Shown here: one piece after another, positions 25,312 through 37,217 of the stretch
Numbering within the stretch: the stretch's first letter is position 1
Layout: each line of letters begins with the position of its first letter
Origin: Acanthochlamys bracteata
Taxonomy: Eukaryota > Streptophyta > Magnoliopsida > Pandanales > Velloziaceae
Direction: 5' to 3'
NCBI GenBank assembly: GCA_019914995.1
Contig: CM034140.1
Span: 7,362,026 to 7,426,025 of the forward strand
DNA length: 64,000 nucleotides
Notes under the pieces: model-generated
Database searches by the model: none
Told to the model about the DNA's origin: nothing
The model's input: the letters and a program-made list of their open reading frames with translations, nothing else
Position numbers and translations under genes: made by a program

Positions 25312-25570
25312 GAGAGCGTTTGGTACTGTTTATTATAAATAATTTTTTAATTTTTTAATTATATATTTTTTAATACATATTTTTATAAATATTTAAAAAA
25401 TTTATTTAAAAAATTAAATAATGTAAAAAAATTCTACGAAATAAAATCTTTTTATTATATATTTTTATTATTTTTTTAAAAATAAAAAAATAAAATTTAT
25501 TTTTTTTAAAAAATAAAAATATATTTTATTTTAAAAAAATTTTATTTAATAAGCACTCTCAAATGCCCCC
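25312..25570. mobile_element. AT-rich MITE-like element with imperfect terminal inverted repeats
   Basis: A 259-bp block begins GAGAGCGTTTGGTACTGTTTA and ends with the rough reverse complement (TTAATAAGCACTCTCAAATGCCCCC). About 14 of the first 21 bases pair. The inside is almost pure A/T with no coding capacity. GGGGGCGTTTGGTA-type ends are a frequent form of plant non-autonomous DNA transposons. I could not identify a clear target duplication, so the superfamily is open. Confidence 0.55.
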
Positions 25571-25734
25571 ATAAGCGCCCGCGAGTCACCGGCCGGCAAG
25601 ATATTTCTTCTCCATCCTCTTTAATTTTTCTATTCATAGTTTGTTTTCTCAACGACCAATATTGCTCACACATGCAATTTAACCTTAAAATATTATTTCA
25701 TTTAGCTAAAAACGAGTTAGCCCATCAGATTACT

Positions 25735-26560
25735 ACTTGCTCTCCCGATTCAAGAAGAAGCGTGATGGTAACGGTGATGTGTTCTCTTCTTCTGTATTTC
25801 AATGGACCGCGCACAGTATCCTGCTTGCCGGACGGGACACCTCGTCGGTTGCATTGAGCTTGTTCTTTTGGACGCTGATGCAGCTGGCAGACAAAGAGAA
25901 GAAGATAGCAAACGAGATTGTTGGCGTACGACAGTGTTGGAGCCTTCAAATTAAATTAGGTTCAAATTAATAGCGTTTAGAATTTGATGAGCCCAAATAA
26001 AAAATAGATTAATTTGAGAAGCTATGATCGAGTTAGTAGCAATAGAGAATTTGTATGTGAGAAATGCTACAACCTTCATCAAGCTTACACGTTATTAATT
26101 CGAATCTAATTTCTGATCAATCTTTTTTAATGTGGGAATCTAATTCTACAGAGACACGAGAGAAATGGGAGGGTTGATGAGGTGCTGTTAGAGGAAGTCG
26201 ACCGGCTTGTTAACCTAAAAACTGCATTAATTGTCAGAGACCTTGAGGATCTACCCTCCAGCGTATACGTGGTGGGTGATATCATGTTGCCGGACGGGAC
26301 GGTGGTCCCTGCAGTATCGACGACCACCTACTCTATAATATACTCAGTTGGGAAGATATGGTTATATGGGGAATCAAGGACTACATGGAATTCTAGCCGG
26401 AGAGGTGGCTCTCACCAGAAAGAGACAGATTTGAGCCGCCCAAAAGTGCCTACGTTTTCGTGGCAGAAGATGTAGCTGACTCTCTTCATGAAGAACAGCC
26501 TCCGTGTCTATGTTCAGGCCGAGGAATATCAACAAGTACTGCACTAGAATATCAAGCTAC
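25735..26560 (+). pseudogene. CYP86-type cytochrome P450 pseudogene
   Basis: Two blocks of a fatty-acid omega-hydroxylase (CYP86 clan) remain. Block 1 (about 25735-25925) reads LLSRFKKKRDGNGDVFSSSV, then LLAGRDTSSVALSLFFWTLM, which is the I-helix oxygen-binding motif (A/G)GRDT. Block 2 (about 26165-26540) reads EEVDRLVNLKTAL, then the VLPDGT-like MLPDGTVVPA and TYSI-YSVGK, and in another frame the C-terminal LTLFMKNSLRVYVQ. The K-helix ExxR region is scrambled (TALIVRDLEDLP), and the heme-binding FNAGPRxCLG loop with its cysteine is absent between block 2 and the tail. N-terminal half missing, frames broken. It cannot encode an active P450. Confidence 0.85.
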
Positions 26561-26915
26561 AAGAAAAACAAATAAACGACTGCTTCTCCGACGAGTGCCA
26601 CTGCTTCTCTTCAAGCTGCTGCATTTGCTGCTTGAGAAATGATATAACTGAACTGTCTATTTTTTTGTGATTGGGTTTGTAATCTTCTATAATCTGTATA
26701 TATCAATGTTTATATCTAGTATTTGTTCTTATACGTAGAAATAACTAGTGGAATTAGAAGGAAGTTAGAGAATAATGAGAGAGTAAATAAGTAGGGTTGA
26801 CTTTGTCAAAGAGTCACAATAATGAGTCAATAAAATATAGCTTCCATGGTCAACACGGTTGACACAAACCAGCTGCAAAGACTTGAGCTAGCTCGACAGA
26901 ATCATCAACACAACA

Positions 26916-28376
26916 ATGGCTCGGCAGGGCAACGAGAGCAACAACCGAATTGTGTTTAACGTCGGCGGCAAGCTGTTCGAGACCACCATCGCCACCATCC
27001 TCTCCGGCGCTGTCGATGCCAATGACTCTCTTCTCGCCCGCGCCGCACGACTCAATCTCAACCGCCCGATCTTCATCGACCGTGACCCTGATCTCTTCTC
27101 CACTCTCCTCTCCCTGCTCCGCTCACGCCGTCTCCCCTCCGCCGCCCGCCGTCGCTACTCTAACAAGCAACTCCTCGAAGAAGCACGATTCTACGGCCTT
27201 GAAGTGGAATCTCTCCTCCGGTCAGCTCTGTCTCCTCCACCCTTCCTCGCTTTCGGCGCGAGCTTATTGACTACTCTTGTTCCGGCAGCTGAAGCGTTTC
27301 CCAGTTCAATCTCCGCCGGACAAGATGACGGGTCTCTATGGATAGCGCACGGAGGGCAGATTTCAAGCTACGACTGGAGTCTTACCCACGTCAGCACCGT
27401 ACGGACACATGTGGACAACATCACCTCTCTCCGCCGGGCAGCACCGCAGATTGCGGCCCTGGGTTCCATGGACGAGCCGGGCCTTCATTTCTACAACGTT
27501 TTCACGGGAAGGCACGTTGGATCGAGTCACTGGTCCGACCCTGGCGATCTCAGGCTCTACAAGGCCCAGGTCACGGCGATAGCTTCCCCCGCCGCCGGCA
27601 ACGATCCTGTAATTTACGCGGCTTTTGAGTCCCACCACCGTGAGAATTGCATCATAGCTGTTGATAGGGAGAGAATGGAAGCTGCGGCTGTGATCGGGCG
27701 GCAAAGTGGGGCAGCCGTGAAGACCGCAGCAGCGGGGAAGGTGACGCACGTGCAGGAGCTGGGGCTGGTATTCACGAGCACGGTCACAGCAGGGGCATTC
27801 GGGTATGCCGGATACATTCGGCTGTGGGACACACGGTCTGGCATGGTTGTGTGGGAATCATGTGAGCCAGGTGGCGGACTAGGGAATCGAAGGTTTGATG
27901 ATGCATTGGCGGATGCAGATGTCGATGGGGAAGGGATGAAGATATACAAGGTATGCTGGAACTCTGGTGACATTGGAGTGGTTGATATTCGCCGGCTGGG
28001 GCAAGCTGATACCTGGACTTATTTAGAAGACCGGAGCGTCTTGCACGGACCAAGGAAGGTCGGTGCAGGAGAGGAGAGTGTTCTGCATTGCTACAAGAGA
28101 GGACAGGTGTTAGTCGGAAAGAAAGAAGGGCTCGAAGTATGGTCCATGATCAGTGACGGACAGAGCAAAGAAGGTGCCAATGATGGAAGTAATGTCTCTG
28201 GGAAGGGCTATACTTACAGGAGGAATTATGTAGACAAGGAAGAGGAGGCAAAGAAGGGGATGGTGAGGATGATGGAAGGAGGAGGTGAGAGGTTGTTTGT
28301 GTCCAGGCAAGGAATGGAAGGAGTTGAAGTCTGGGAGAGCTCCACTCTATCAGGAGCTGTTTCACTTCTTCAGTAG
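26916..28376 (+). CDS. BTB/POZ (KCTD-type) domain protein with WD40/propeller-like C-terminus
   Basis: Single-exon, GC-rich frame of 486 residues. Residues about 10-105 form a T1-type BTB domain (IVFNVGGKLFETTIATIL, then FIDRDPDLFSTLLSLLR, ending with EEARFYGLEVESLL). The remainder has beta-propeller-like repeats (SLWIAHGGQISSYDWSL, YAGYIRLWDTRSGMVVWESC, DIGVVDIRRL) and ends with VEVWESSTLSGAV. This layout matches the plant family around Arabidopsis At5g41330, thought from its BTB domain to act as substrate adaptor for CUL3 ubiquitin ligases. That role is family inference. The start ATG is the first in frame, after a leader that begins downstream of the P450 pseudogene. Base composition differs strongly from the AT-rich flanks but is normal for such intronless genes. 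Confidence 0.88.
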   Translation: MARQGNESNNRIVFNVGGKLFETTIATILSGAVDANDSLLARAARLNLNRPIFIDRDPDLFSTLLSLLRSRRLPSAARRRYSNKQLLEEARFYGLEVESLLRSALSPPPFLAFGASLLTTLVPAAEAFPSSISAGQDDGSLWIAHGGQISSYDWSLTHVSTVRTHVDNITSLRRAAPQIAALGSMDEPGLHFYNVFTGRHVGSSHWSDPGDLRLYKAQVTAIASPAAGNDPVIYAAFESHHRENCIIAVDRERMEAAAVIGRQSGAAVKTAAAGKVTHVQELGLVFTSTVTAGAFGYAGYIRLWDTRSGMVVWESCEPGGGLGNRRFDDALADADVDGEGMKIYKVCWNSGDIGVVDIRRLGQADTWTYLEDRSVLHGPRKVGAGEESVLHCYKRGQVLVGKKEGLEVWSMISDGQSKEGANDGSNVSGKGYTYRRNYVDKEEEAKKGMVRMMEGGGERLFVSRQGMEGVEVWESSTLSGAVSLLQ

Positions 28377-28679
28377 AAGGCTAGCATCATAATCAAATGT
28401 AAGTGCATACCAAGAATACTAGTATGTTCACTGTTTATTTGTGGGAAATGCAATTCAATGTGTCAACTTCAGTCTGCATACCTGTGAAGCTGTGCATTGA
28501 GTTGATTCTGGAATAAGGATACGATCCTAGCCTCAATAGCCTGTTAGTGTGCATCAGTAAACTCTTTAACATGTTAATTTTTTAAGAACATGTATGAAGT
28601 GCTTCTTCTATACTTTCATAACTGTACATATATACATGATAATGAATCAACAAAAATGGTTTTGGATAATGTGACGCAC

Positions 28680-30040
28680 CCAGAAGTGCAAAGACTCTTC
28701 ACAAAGATTGCGGTCTGCTGCTGTACCAACAAATCCTATCGACTGCATTTTTTTTCTGGATAGTTAACATCCAGGTAAACAAGTACTCATAGATGACTTT
28801 TAAAATTGGATAGAAGATTTGTTGGTGCCAAGTATTGAGATAATACCTTGCAAACTAGTGTCACAGAAAACTCTTTACTCACTGAAGTATCTGCAGTCCA
28901 GCCTCCTAGATTTGCAGAACGTGCCATTGTAAACCATGAAAAGCCCAAACTCTGAGGTTGAACTTCAAACCTGATCGACAGGATAAAAGCAAGTTAGTTA
29001 TGCAGTAGTGCAGTACATATAAGAATGAATTGAGAATGAATTACTATTTGAATAGCTTTCTGGATAATAAAGGGAAAAATATTTATAAAGGCAAAGTCCA
29101 GAGCTACAATTATATTTACATTGAAATTTTGATACTCTGAGCAATAACAATAAAATTACAAACAGGCTGTTTAAACTTCATGATAAAAGTCGATGGCAGT
29201 GAAAGACAAATATATATCAGTGAACTGATTGGGCAGATTTACATACCTTGCTTAACCAGAATCCAAGCCAGACAGTTCCAAGAGAATCAATCGAGTAGAA
29301 AACAGAAGGCCAGCCAAACTTATGTATCAACAAAGGCGAAAACGCCAAGCCAGTACCGGAGCCAAGATACGTCCCACTATACTAAGGCCAGTGATCAACT
29401 TCTCTCTGCTACAGGTACCCTTTAGAGAGGATATTGTTCATAACAGGCATGGCAACCCCCTGCAGAGTTGATTCAGCCATATTATTGAGTAATCAATGGT
29501 TTTTGTTGGTTATGATAAAGTGATGGCAAACGATCTAACTCAACCAAGAAGCGCCCTTGGCAGCTTAGGATTAAGAAACTCCCAAAGAACCAATTCATTC
29601 ACCTAAACTTAGAAAGCGAGCACTTTTTTAAAAGCGGAAATGCCATTGAAGATACCTCAGCAATAACCGCGAATGCATGCACTACAAGCAGAAAAGACAA
29701 TCCAGCTTTTGTTGCTGCAGGTGTGAGGGCGGTAGTGATAGACCACCAAACAACACAGAATGCCAAAACACGCTTTCCACCAATTGTATCTGCCAAAATA
29801 GCTCCAGCAATCATCAAAATGAATGAATTACTTTTTCAACATAATATAGAGCTTTAGAATTTTTTTCAATTTAGTTTGCCAGAATGCGAGATAAAGTGAA
29901 GTACGTTATGTCCTAGAATTGAGATTTCGCTCGACATGGAACAAGAACCTGAGTGACAAGTAGCCAAAACTGAAGATTGAATCAGTCCAAACAGTTGATG
30001 GATTCCAACCAAATTCTGCTGACATGGGTAGAAATCCGAT
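28680..30040 (-). pseudogene. PHT4;4-like (ANTR) plastid anion transporter pseudogene
   Basis: Minus-strand pieces appear in the correct order for a PHT4 transporter: NMSIGFLPMSAEFGWNP (about 30040-29925), ADTIGGKRVLAFCVVWWS (about 29800), GVAMPVMNNILSK with a following HKFGWPSVFYSIDSLGTV in another frame (about 29460-29245), FTMARSANLGGWTADTSVS (about 28950-28870), and QSIGFVG (about 28740). One piece ends in ...WLSK|GTATGT, so a donor site survives and the copy kept introns. It is therefore a duplicated gene, not a processed one. Several stops and frame changes occur, and parts between the pieces and the last helices are missing. PHT4;4 in Arabidopsis is a chloroplast envelope ascorbate transporter. 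Confidence 0.82.
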
Positions 30041-30584
30041 GCTCATATTCACATGTCAAGCAACACCCCCGGCGAAGGAGGAGGTGTTGCTTCTGAAAAA
30101 CCGGTTGGCGTAGCTTCCAACTGAAAGCCAAACCATCAATCTCGCCGGCGGTGGAATAAGAACGGAGAGCACCGGGGTTTGCATTTATGCGTTGGAAGAG
30201 GCGGCGAAGCGAAGCAGATACCTGGTCCCGCTCCGTTCATTCAAATTTCTCCTCCACAGTATACGTTGTTAAAGAGCCATCAGAGAACGCGGCGGATGGA
30301 TTGAATAAAACAATTAAAAACAAACTTTCCTCTGGAAACAATCCTCGTAGTATACAATGGGCCAAGCCAATTTTACAGAGTAAATCTTCCGAAGAGTCCT
30401 TAACGATTCTTATCAATGAACACAGGTAAAAACATCAAACACAAATTAAGCCGTTATTCATCAACGTATACATAACTGATATTTTGATAAATTGTTGCCC
30501 GTAGTTTCTGAAGCCCAAACACCACTAACAGACTCTTTAGTTGGATACATTATGGATAGTGAATGTTGCAAACCACGTATGCGG

Positions 30585-32661
30585 CTATGCTTTGTCTTTA
30601 TTATTCTTGGAAGGAACACGACCGTCGTTTCCGGCGAGCACACCGTACTTATCCTTGCGGGTGAGACTCGTGCACTCGAATCCAAGCACACCGCCGATCG
30701 ATCTCTGTATGTAGTTCGCCACTTCGATCGCCGGCTTCCCTCCTACGCACGTGAGCTCCTTTGGAAGCTGCTCCAGGAATGTGACCTCATAAACCGGCCT
30801 CGGGTTCATGAACACGAAGTAAGGGTCAAGTAGCTTGAAACCCCTCGCTGTAGTGCCGTGGAACACGCTCTGCTTCGTGTTGATTGCCACTGGCACAATG
30901 CGATCGGTCAGCTCCGCAAACAGGGCACTGAACCGCAGCAGGAAAGGCTCCCTACACGTTGTCCCTTCAGGGCAGATGACCAAATCTCCCTCCTGCAATA
31001 ACTGTTTGATATGGGCAGCGTCCTTCTCCCGCTCCCGAGAGAGAGCTACTGCTTTGATCGGAGAGATGAGCTCGGAAAACTTGCTGATGCTGTAGGTGAC
31101 ACAACTAACCTTACGCCCGAGAGCCACTGCAACGACGACAGGGTCGAGTATAGTGCGGTGGTTGCAGACGAAGAGAACACCGGGCTGGCCAGGACGGGGT
31201 GGCGGAGGGGGAGTGCCCTTGACTTTGAGGTTGATTCCCATGAGCTTGTAGTTGAAGTAGACAACTCGCTGAGGCAGAGGGATGTTGACATACATGCGTA
31301 TCAGAGCAAGGGCAAAGCCAAAAGGCAACCATAAGAAGGAGAACAGTGCCGACAATGGAGTTGGCCGGCGAGCAAGACGACCATCGTGGAAGATGACTGG
31401 GTATGGAAGCTTGCCTCTTGACACAGGTTGGCATTTAGTGCGTGGAACTAGGTACGCTTCCTGCAACGAAGAGGTAAAAGATTCACGTTGTTGAGAGACG
31501 TTAGAGGAGAAACTGAAAGCAAGTAAGACCGCGTGCATGATTGTGCTTGATGTTTGGCGATTGGTTGAAAAGTTCCAACCAAATTTCAAAACACTGAAAA
31601 GAAATTTTCTGTTGTACATTTTGATCGATGCAAATTGATATTGCACAATTGGAAGGTAGGTGAGAATTTCGTGAACAGTAACCAACAACATGCACTACTT
31701 TCTTGGCTAAAAACTTTAAATTCGTGTGTAGTACTTGCTTGTGCTAGAAAGTGATAGTAGTAGTAGTACTACTCGTGAAATTTATTTGCGTTTGCGGAAA
31801 TTAACAAGTGCTCTATATGTGTCAGGACTCAGAAAGTCATGTGTTGTGATTCCAAGAACTCAAAATAAGTAATCTCATAACAATCAAGAACAAATCAAAC
31901 TATAAAATAGATAATCAGAAATATATATTATATGTGATAACAAAAGTTCAGGAAGAAACTATTGAAATTTATGTCTACAACAAATAAATATGAATGGAAG
32001 TAGTAAATCGATGTTGCTGAAAGATTTTGTTTACCTTGCAGATGGACATGAAGTCATAATCCGTCTCCCGATCACCTATGCCCAGATGAGGCAAGTTCTG
32101 CTTCCCGAACTCCCGTTCCACTGCCTGCCTCTTTTGCACTCCTACAAGTACACCAGGGTTCATTACGAAACCAGTAGCCCTGCCTGACCTCGTCACTGCC
32201 AGTTCCGTCCCCAGCACTTTATCAACTCCGAGATGCGATTTCAAGAAGGATTCCACCATCATTCTAGGGCTAGCAGTCACAACGTACTTCTTCCCGAATG
32301 AACTGAAAACCCTCCAGCTCTCCGGGTGGACGTCATCAGCGTAAAACCTTGGAAGCACTGACCGGGCTACCATCTCAACGTCCTTCACTCTCAGCCCGGA
32401 AAATGTGATGAATATCAACGTTTGAATAGCCAGTGATTCAGAGAAGAAGATGTAGACAGTATAGATCAGTGGTGCTGAAGCAAGCAGAAGCCATGCTCTT
32501 AGAAGACTTCCGGCTTCGAGAGCAATGAGCAAGTAGTAAGGGAAGGCGCTCCGAGAGATCAACAGAGTTCCATCGAGATCAGCAGCCACTGTTTGATCCA
32601 ATCTTCCTTCTGAACTACACTTGTGTATTGGCTCGAAATCAGAATGCCTAGTTGTTCCCAT
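30585..32661 (-). CDS. GPAT6: Glycerol-3-phosphate sn-2 acyltransferase, cutin type (GPAT6-like)
   Basis: ER-bound enzyme making 2-monoacylglycerol precursors of cutin. Exons 32661-32035 and 31460-30585 join as CTGCAAG|GAAGCG to give 500 residues, the family length. The N-terminal HAD phosphatase domain keeps [10 protein letters not shown] (DxDGT at 28-32) and GDRETD (196-201), the residues that distinguish the bifunctional GPAT4/6/8 group from GPAT5/7. Hydrophobic segments lie near 41-75 and 245-270. The acyltransferase domain keeps NHRTILDP (309-316) and [14 protein letters not shown] (from 373). The C-terminal [15 protein letters not shown] block closely matches Arabidopsis GPAT6, remembered as needed for petal cuticle. 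GPAT4/8 cannot be fully excluded. Intact. Confidence 0.93.
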
Positions 32662-33252
32662 GAGGACTTTGGAGAAAGAAGTTGTTGCAGTGGATCAGAC
32701 CGAATGGAGGAGATTTAAATGGTAGAAAGAGAAGGATTTGAGTGTGATGAAGTAGAGCAGTTGGGGGCTAACTTGAATGAATGGCTTTCATTTCTAAAGG
32801 AATTCACTTGAGAGGTTTGAGGTGTTTGCTGCATGAGTGAAGGAATGAATGAATTGAATGAAAGATAGCATGTAGCAAGATATCGATGTAGAGCAAGAAA
32901 CAATCATATAGAAAAAAACAGGTATAGTTGAACCAAAAACCATTTCATTTCATTTCATTTCACACCAAACTGTCTGTAGCTTGAACTGGTGGTCAACAAC
33001 ATATATCAGGAATAAATATGACACAATATTCATGCTATTCATTGAGCAGTGTTATACATTATGATCAGTGAATGCCTTTTGATATGAGCATCGACATAAT
33101 AAAAAACAGCTCAACCATTAAAGTGGAACGCACTAATTAAAATTATGATAAATTGATCTCATTTGTTTACTAATAAGTAATAGCACGCAAAGATTTTTTT
33201 GTTGCTAACTTGGAAGTAACCATGAGCTTGTCTAGATGTTGAGAAAACCCTG
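32662..33252. other. GPAT6 upstream region
   Basis: Leader and promoter side of the GPAT6-like gene. A short (TTTCA)n microsatellite lies at about 32941-32962. No other gene seen. Confidence 0.5.
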
Positions 33253-34270
33253 CTAGCTTCTCTGCAGGTTCAGGTCAGCTTGGTTGGTCGGAATTCGAGA
33301 GAGTCGTGCGCGTTGGTTTTCTTCATTGTCTGGCTCATCTTTGTCTAATTTAAACTGCAAAACAATCATATGACATCAATAAGACGAATGTTAAAATAAC
33401 AAACATCTAGTGACAATAAATCTCAACTCACAGAAAATTACTACAATCTCAGACATCGTGGCCGACACTGTTAAGTAAAGGTATATTGATCCTTCTGGAT
33501 TAATAAGTTCTTCAGCTATATATGTTGTTGCTTAAACTTGAATGATGTTTTTGTCCGAAACAATCTTTCAGCTAAAATTTTTATTTTGTTACCAACATAT
33601 AGTCCACTTCACAGTACTAGCTGCAACATATGGGCTGCATTAATTCTGGATGAAGGTAAGTAGATTGTACTCAAGTACTATCTTACTCGACAAGAAAAGC
33701 TACAATTAGTGACAAGAAAGCCAAGACAATCTCCAAATAAAGTAATTGAATGCCAGCCACATCATCTTCATTGCAGTTGGAATACCATACTGTCAGTGTG
33801 TGGTATTATTCCTATAGGTTAAGATCATTAGGCTTGGAGAATTTGACCGCACCAAAGCTATTGTGCACTTCAAGCATCTGCAGATAAGACATTCGTTGAT
33901 AAGAATTGATCGAAATTTGGAACTGGATTTGCATAACCAGACCTGGCGGTCCATCAACTATATGCTCTCATAGTATAAACTTGAGTTGTGGAAACATCAC
34001 AGCAGCAAGATAGGTAATCACCTATAACGGCACTTAGGAATGAAACGCAAATATGTGCATGGAGATACTCCTTCATGGATACTAAACACATAAAGCCAAC
34101 CAAATTGCAAGCAAAGGCAGCACCAAAATTGTCGGCATCGAATTGAGGCTTTAAATAAGCCTTCTTCACCACCGCTTCTGAACATATACGACGCAAAACA
34201 ACTTGCTTTCACTACAGAAATCCTTTGCCTTCTCAAAAGTAGATATAATAAACCTACCGGTATGGACACA
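33253..34270 (-). other. Exon-like pieces of an unrecognised gene or gene remnant
   Basis: The clearest piece, 33354-33253, follows a good acceptor (TTTTGCAG) and reads 33 codons (FKLDKDEPDNEENQRARLSR, then IPTNQADLNLQRS) to TAG. Upstream on the same strand, short protein-like stretches follow acceptor-like sites: MLEVHNSFGAVKFSKPNDLN near 33880-33820, and a stretch near 34200-34100 containing KAYLKPQFDADNFGAAFACN. I cannot order these into one product or name a family. They may be a small, possibly degenerate gene with short exons. Confidence 0.3.
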
Positions 34271-35363
34271 TTTTATCCGTTCCCAATTGCAATAGAGATA
34301 TTTCCATTAAAAATGTTGTTATTACATGCTCAAAAGTATCCACTAGGATTATGCAGCTTGCGCAACATTACAGTTGCTAACTCAAAGGGCATCACAAGCG
34401 GGAATCCTGCAGACAATTGCATTGGCCAATGAGGATATAGCTAGCTCCTGATTTGATATTTTATAATGCTATAACAACAACAACCACCATCAGTATGTGT
34501 AACAGTAGATCGCTGTGACTATCGATCTCATCAAACCCGAGTATCGGTCTTCTAAATCAATCTCTTTCATATATCAAAAGGAAGTAGTAGAAAACCGGTG
34601 GAGGCGGAAGGAGAGCAATCTGAGCCATAACCGGCTAAGAATTAACAGGCTTGGCCCAGGAGCATATGCATCCAGTTATAATAATCTCCAAGCCCTTCAC
34701 TTCAATGTTTTAAAGAGATTAAGAAAATAAACTGTTAGCCCATAAAACTGTGTTTTGCCGTTGGCTACGTGGACCGAACTGTGTCGCCGTCATGTGCCAC
34801 ACTGACCGCCAACGTCGTCCACGAATCTCTGTTCCATGTGCTGAAATTATTTCAGATATTTCTTCATTATTTACTCCTACTTTTTTATTCTTCTAAATAT
34901 TCTTCGTTATTGTTCTCAAAAACTGCTGTTTATATCATTAAATTTCTTTTCGCGCAGATTTTTCTCGCGTAGGGAATTTGGAGGTATATAGGGATGCTGT
35001 TTGTTTTGTAAACGGTGTGCCTATGAGAAGAGAAGGAAATGAATCAAAAGAGAGAAAAAAGAAGACGAGGCGGTGCTCTGCACGCGCTTCTCTACGGTTT
35101 TGCTTTATTACTAATGGCTGGCTTGATGAAGAGTGAATGAGGTTTTGAAGAAACCTGAAACCCCTCTCTTTTCGTTTTTCCTTCACCCCCACGCACGAAC
35201 CATCATATCTGAGCGTTAGTATTTTAGCCAGCAGCTAGCAGATAGATTCTTCATTTTCGTTCTTTCTTTAATTTCTCCTCTAATTTTCTCCTTCTCTAAA
35301 ACCTATCTTTCTTAATTACAGTTCGCTTTTCGGAGAATCTCTCTCATACGTAATAGAAGAGCG
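34271..35363. other. Spacer and leader of the TPR gene
   Basis: No gene is seen from 34271 to about 35100. The C/T-rich stretch at about 35160-35340 (long runs of TTCTCC and TCTTT) fits the 5' UTR of the gene that starts at 35364. Confidence 0.5.
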
Positions 35364-37217
35364 ATGGCGCAATTAAAGCCGCCCCTTCCTCCGCCCACCG
35401 CTACTGCCTCCTCCTCCGCTGCCACCCACGCTTTGGCTGCTTTCTATTTCCCTTTTTCATCTTCTTCCCACGCCAAATCAACGTTCCCCTTCATCTCCAC
35501 CAACTACCGCCACCGCTCCCCGTTCTTGGGTTCCCGTGTTAATAATTTGTACAGAACTCAGTCACGCGGAAGTCTCAATGTAGCAAGCAGTACTAGACGG
35601 AGAAGTACAAGGAAAGAACAAGGCCTGCGAAGCACACTGAGTGCCGGGGCTATCATGGACGAAGAGAATCAAAGCTCCCATCTTTATGACGATGATGAGG
35701 TTTTCCTTCAGAGTCTCAGGGAGATTGCCGTCAGTTATAAGTTCGAGGAGCAGTTCAACAAGATCATGAACGATACGAACCTAGAAGACCATGCTAATGA
35801 AGACGCTTCTCCTTGTTCCAATGCTTCTCCATCGCCGGAGCGACCGCTAATGGGTTTGATCCAGCCGGACCCGAGACGGCAAGATGAGCCGGTGCCAGCG
35901 ATTGTGAAGCGAAGGGCGAACAGCTTTGAAATCCCATCTTCGGTACGGATCATCAAGCGGGAGATGAAATGGAAAGAAGGCATGTGGTTGAAGGAGGCTG
36001 GTGAGACTGCTTCGAGCTCGGTGAAGCAGGCCTTCTCATCCATGATCTTCATGATTCGTGAGATGCAGAGCTTCACGATCCAAATGAGGGAATCCTTGCT
36101 ACCCAATCGACACTTAGATCTCGAGAGCGTTCTCTCCCGTGCTCACCATGAACTCCACGCGTCCTTCCTCTGGTTATTCCAACAGATATTCTCTTCCACG
36201 CCGCCACTCATGCTATCTTTAATGCTTCTTCTCGCCAACTTCACCGTCCATTCCATGTCTAACAACCCTGCCATTGCTGCCACCAGTTCTCCCACCCGGC
36301 CGGCGACGACCCAGGTTGTCCCTTTGGAAGATACCCAGCCGCGCAAGCGTACTCCAAAGATTGACATTTCTTCGATAAAAACGTATTCTTTAGGGAAGAC
36401 AGCTTCAGTCGGGGGCGGCAACGGTGTTGGCGGCAACACAAAGCCGGTGGCAGGAGCCACCAATGACGGGCGGTCCGGTGGCCATTCATTCAAAAGCAGT
36501 TCATCAGTGATTCCTGATCATTGGTTATCGAATGCGGCATCGACCACTAACGGTGCAGAGGAAGAATTGATCAGAGAAGCAGCAATGTCGACAGTGGAAG
36601 AAGACGAAGATAATCTGTGGAACAGAGTGGTGGATGAGGCGAGGAGCATGCAAGAGAGCAGGAGGCACAAGGCGTTGATGGATGACCAAACGCTGAGCGA
36701 CATGGTTGCGCCGGTGAGGGCTGATTTAGAACGAGGATTGGAAGACCAGTTGGATTACGGGAACACGGAGACATTGTACCACCACCTTCTCTCAGAGGAT
36801 CCCGATAACCCACTTCTCCTCTGCAACTTTGCCCAGTTCCTCTACCTGGTTCAAGGCGATTTCAAGAGGTATAGTGATTTATTGTTCGTCGATTGACAAA
36901 CACTCCATTCACTGCTAATAGTAGGAGCTAACTGGTGAGTGGTGAAAGATTGATCGATCAATAATATAATGGATGGACGATTTTGTGACAGGGCTGAGGA
37001 GTACTTCGAGCGGGCAGCGAAGAAGGAACCGAAGGACGCAGAAGCACTGAGTCGATACGCGAGCTTTCTTTGGTTGGGAAAGAAGGACATCGCCGGGGCG
37101 GAGGAGAAGTTTCTAGAAGCCATCGACGCCGATCCAGGGAACACGTACCACCCGGCGACGTATGCGAATTTCCTTTGGAATACCGGCGGCGAGGATACGT
37201 GTTACCCGCTAAATTAA
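35364..37217 (+). CDS. TPR-like superfamily protein, probably plastid-targeted
   Basis: Exons 35364-36868 and 36992-37217 join as AAG-AG|G-GCT (K-R-A) into 576 residues. The N-terminal ~90 residues are rich in Ser, Ala, Pro and basic residues with few acids, like a transit peptide. A hydrophobic stretch (TPPLMLSLMLLLANFTVHSM) near 280-300 may span or touch a membrane. The C-terminal ~110 residues hold TPR-type helices: DPDNPLLLCNFAQFLYLVQGD, then RAEEYFERAAKKEPKDAEAL, then YASFLWLGKKDIAGAEEKFL and NTYHPATYANFLWNTGGEDTC. This end is typical of the plant group around At2g29670 and At5g20190, whose function is not established. TPRs normally bind protein partners. Exon 1 has a coding character (third-position GC) unlike the flanks. 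Intact. Confidence 0.82.

Noticed and set aside
27338-28365. Several frames on both strands inside the BTB gene
   Set aside because: GC-rich coding sequence leaves the other frames open; only the 486-codon frame has a domain.
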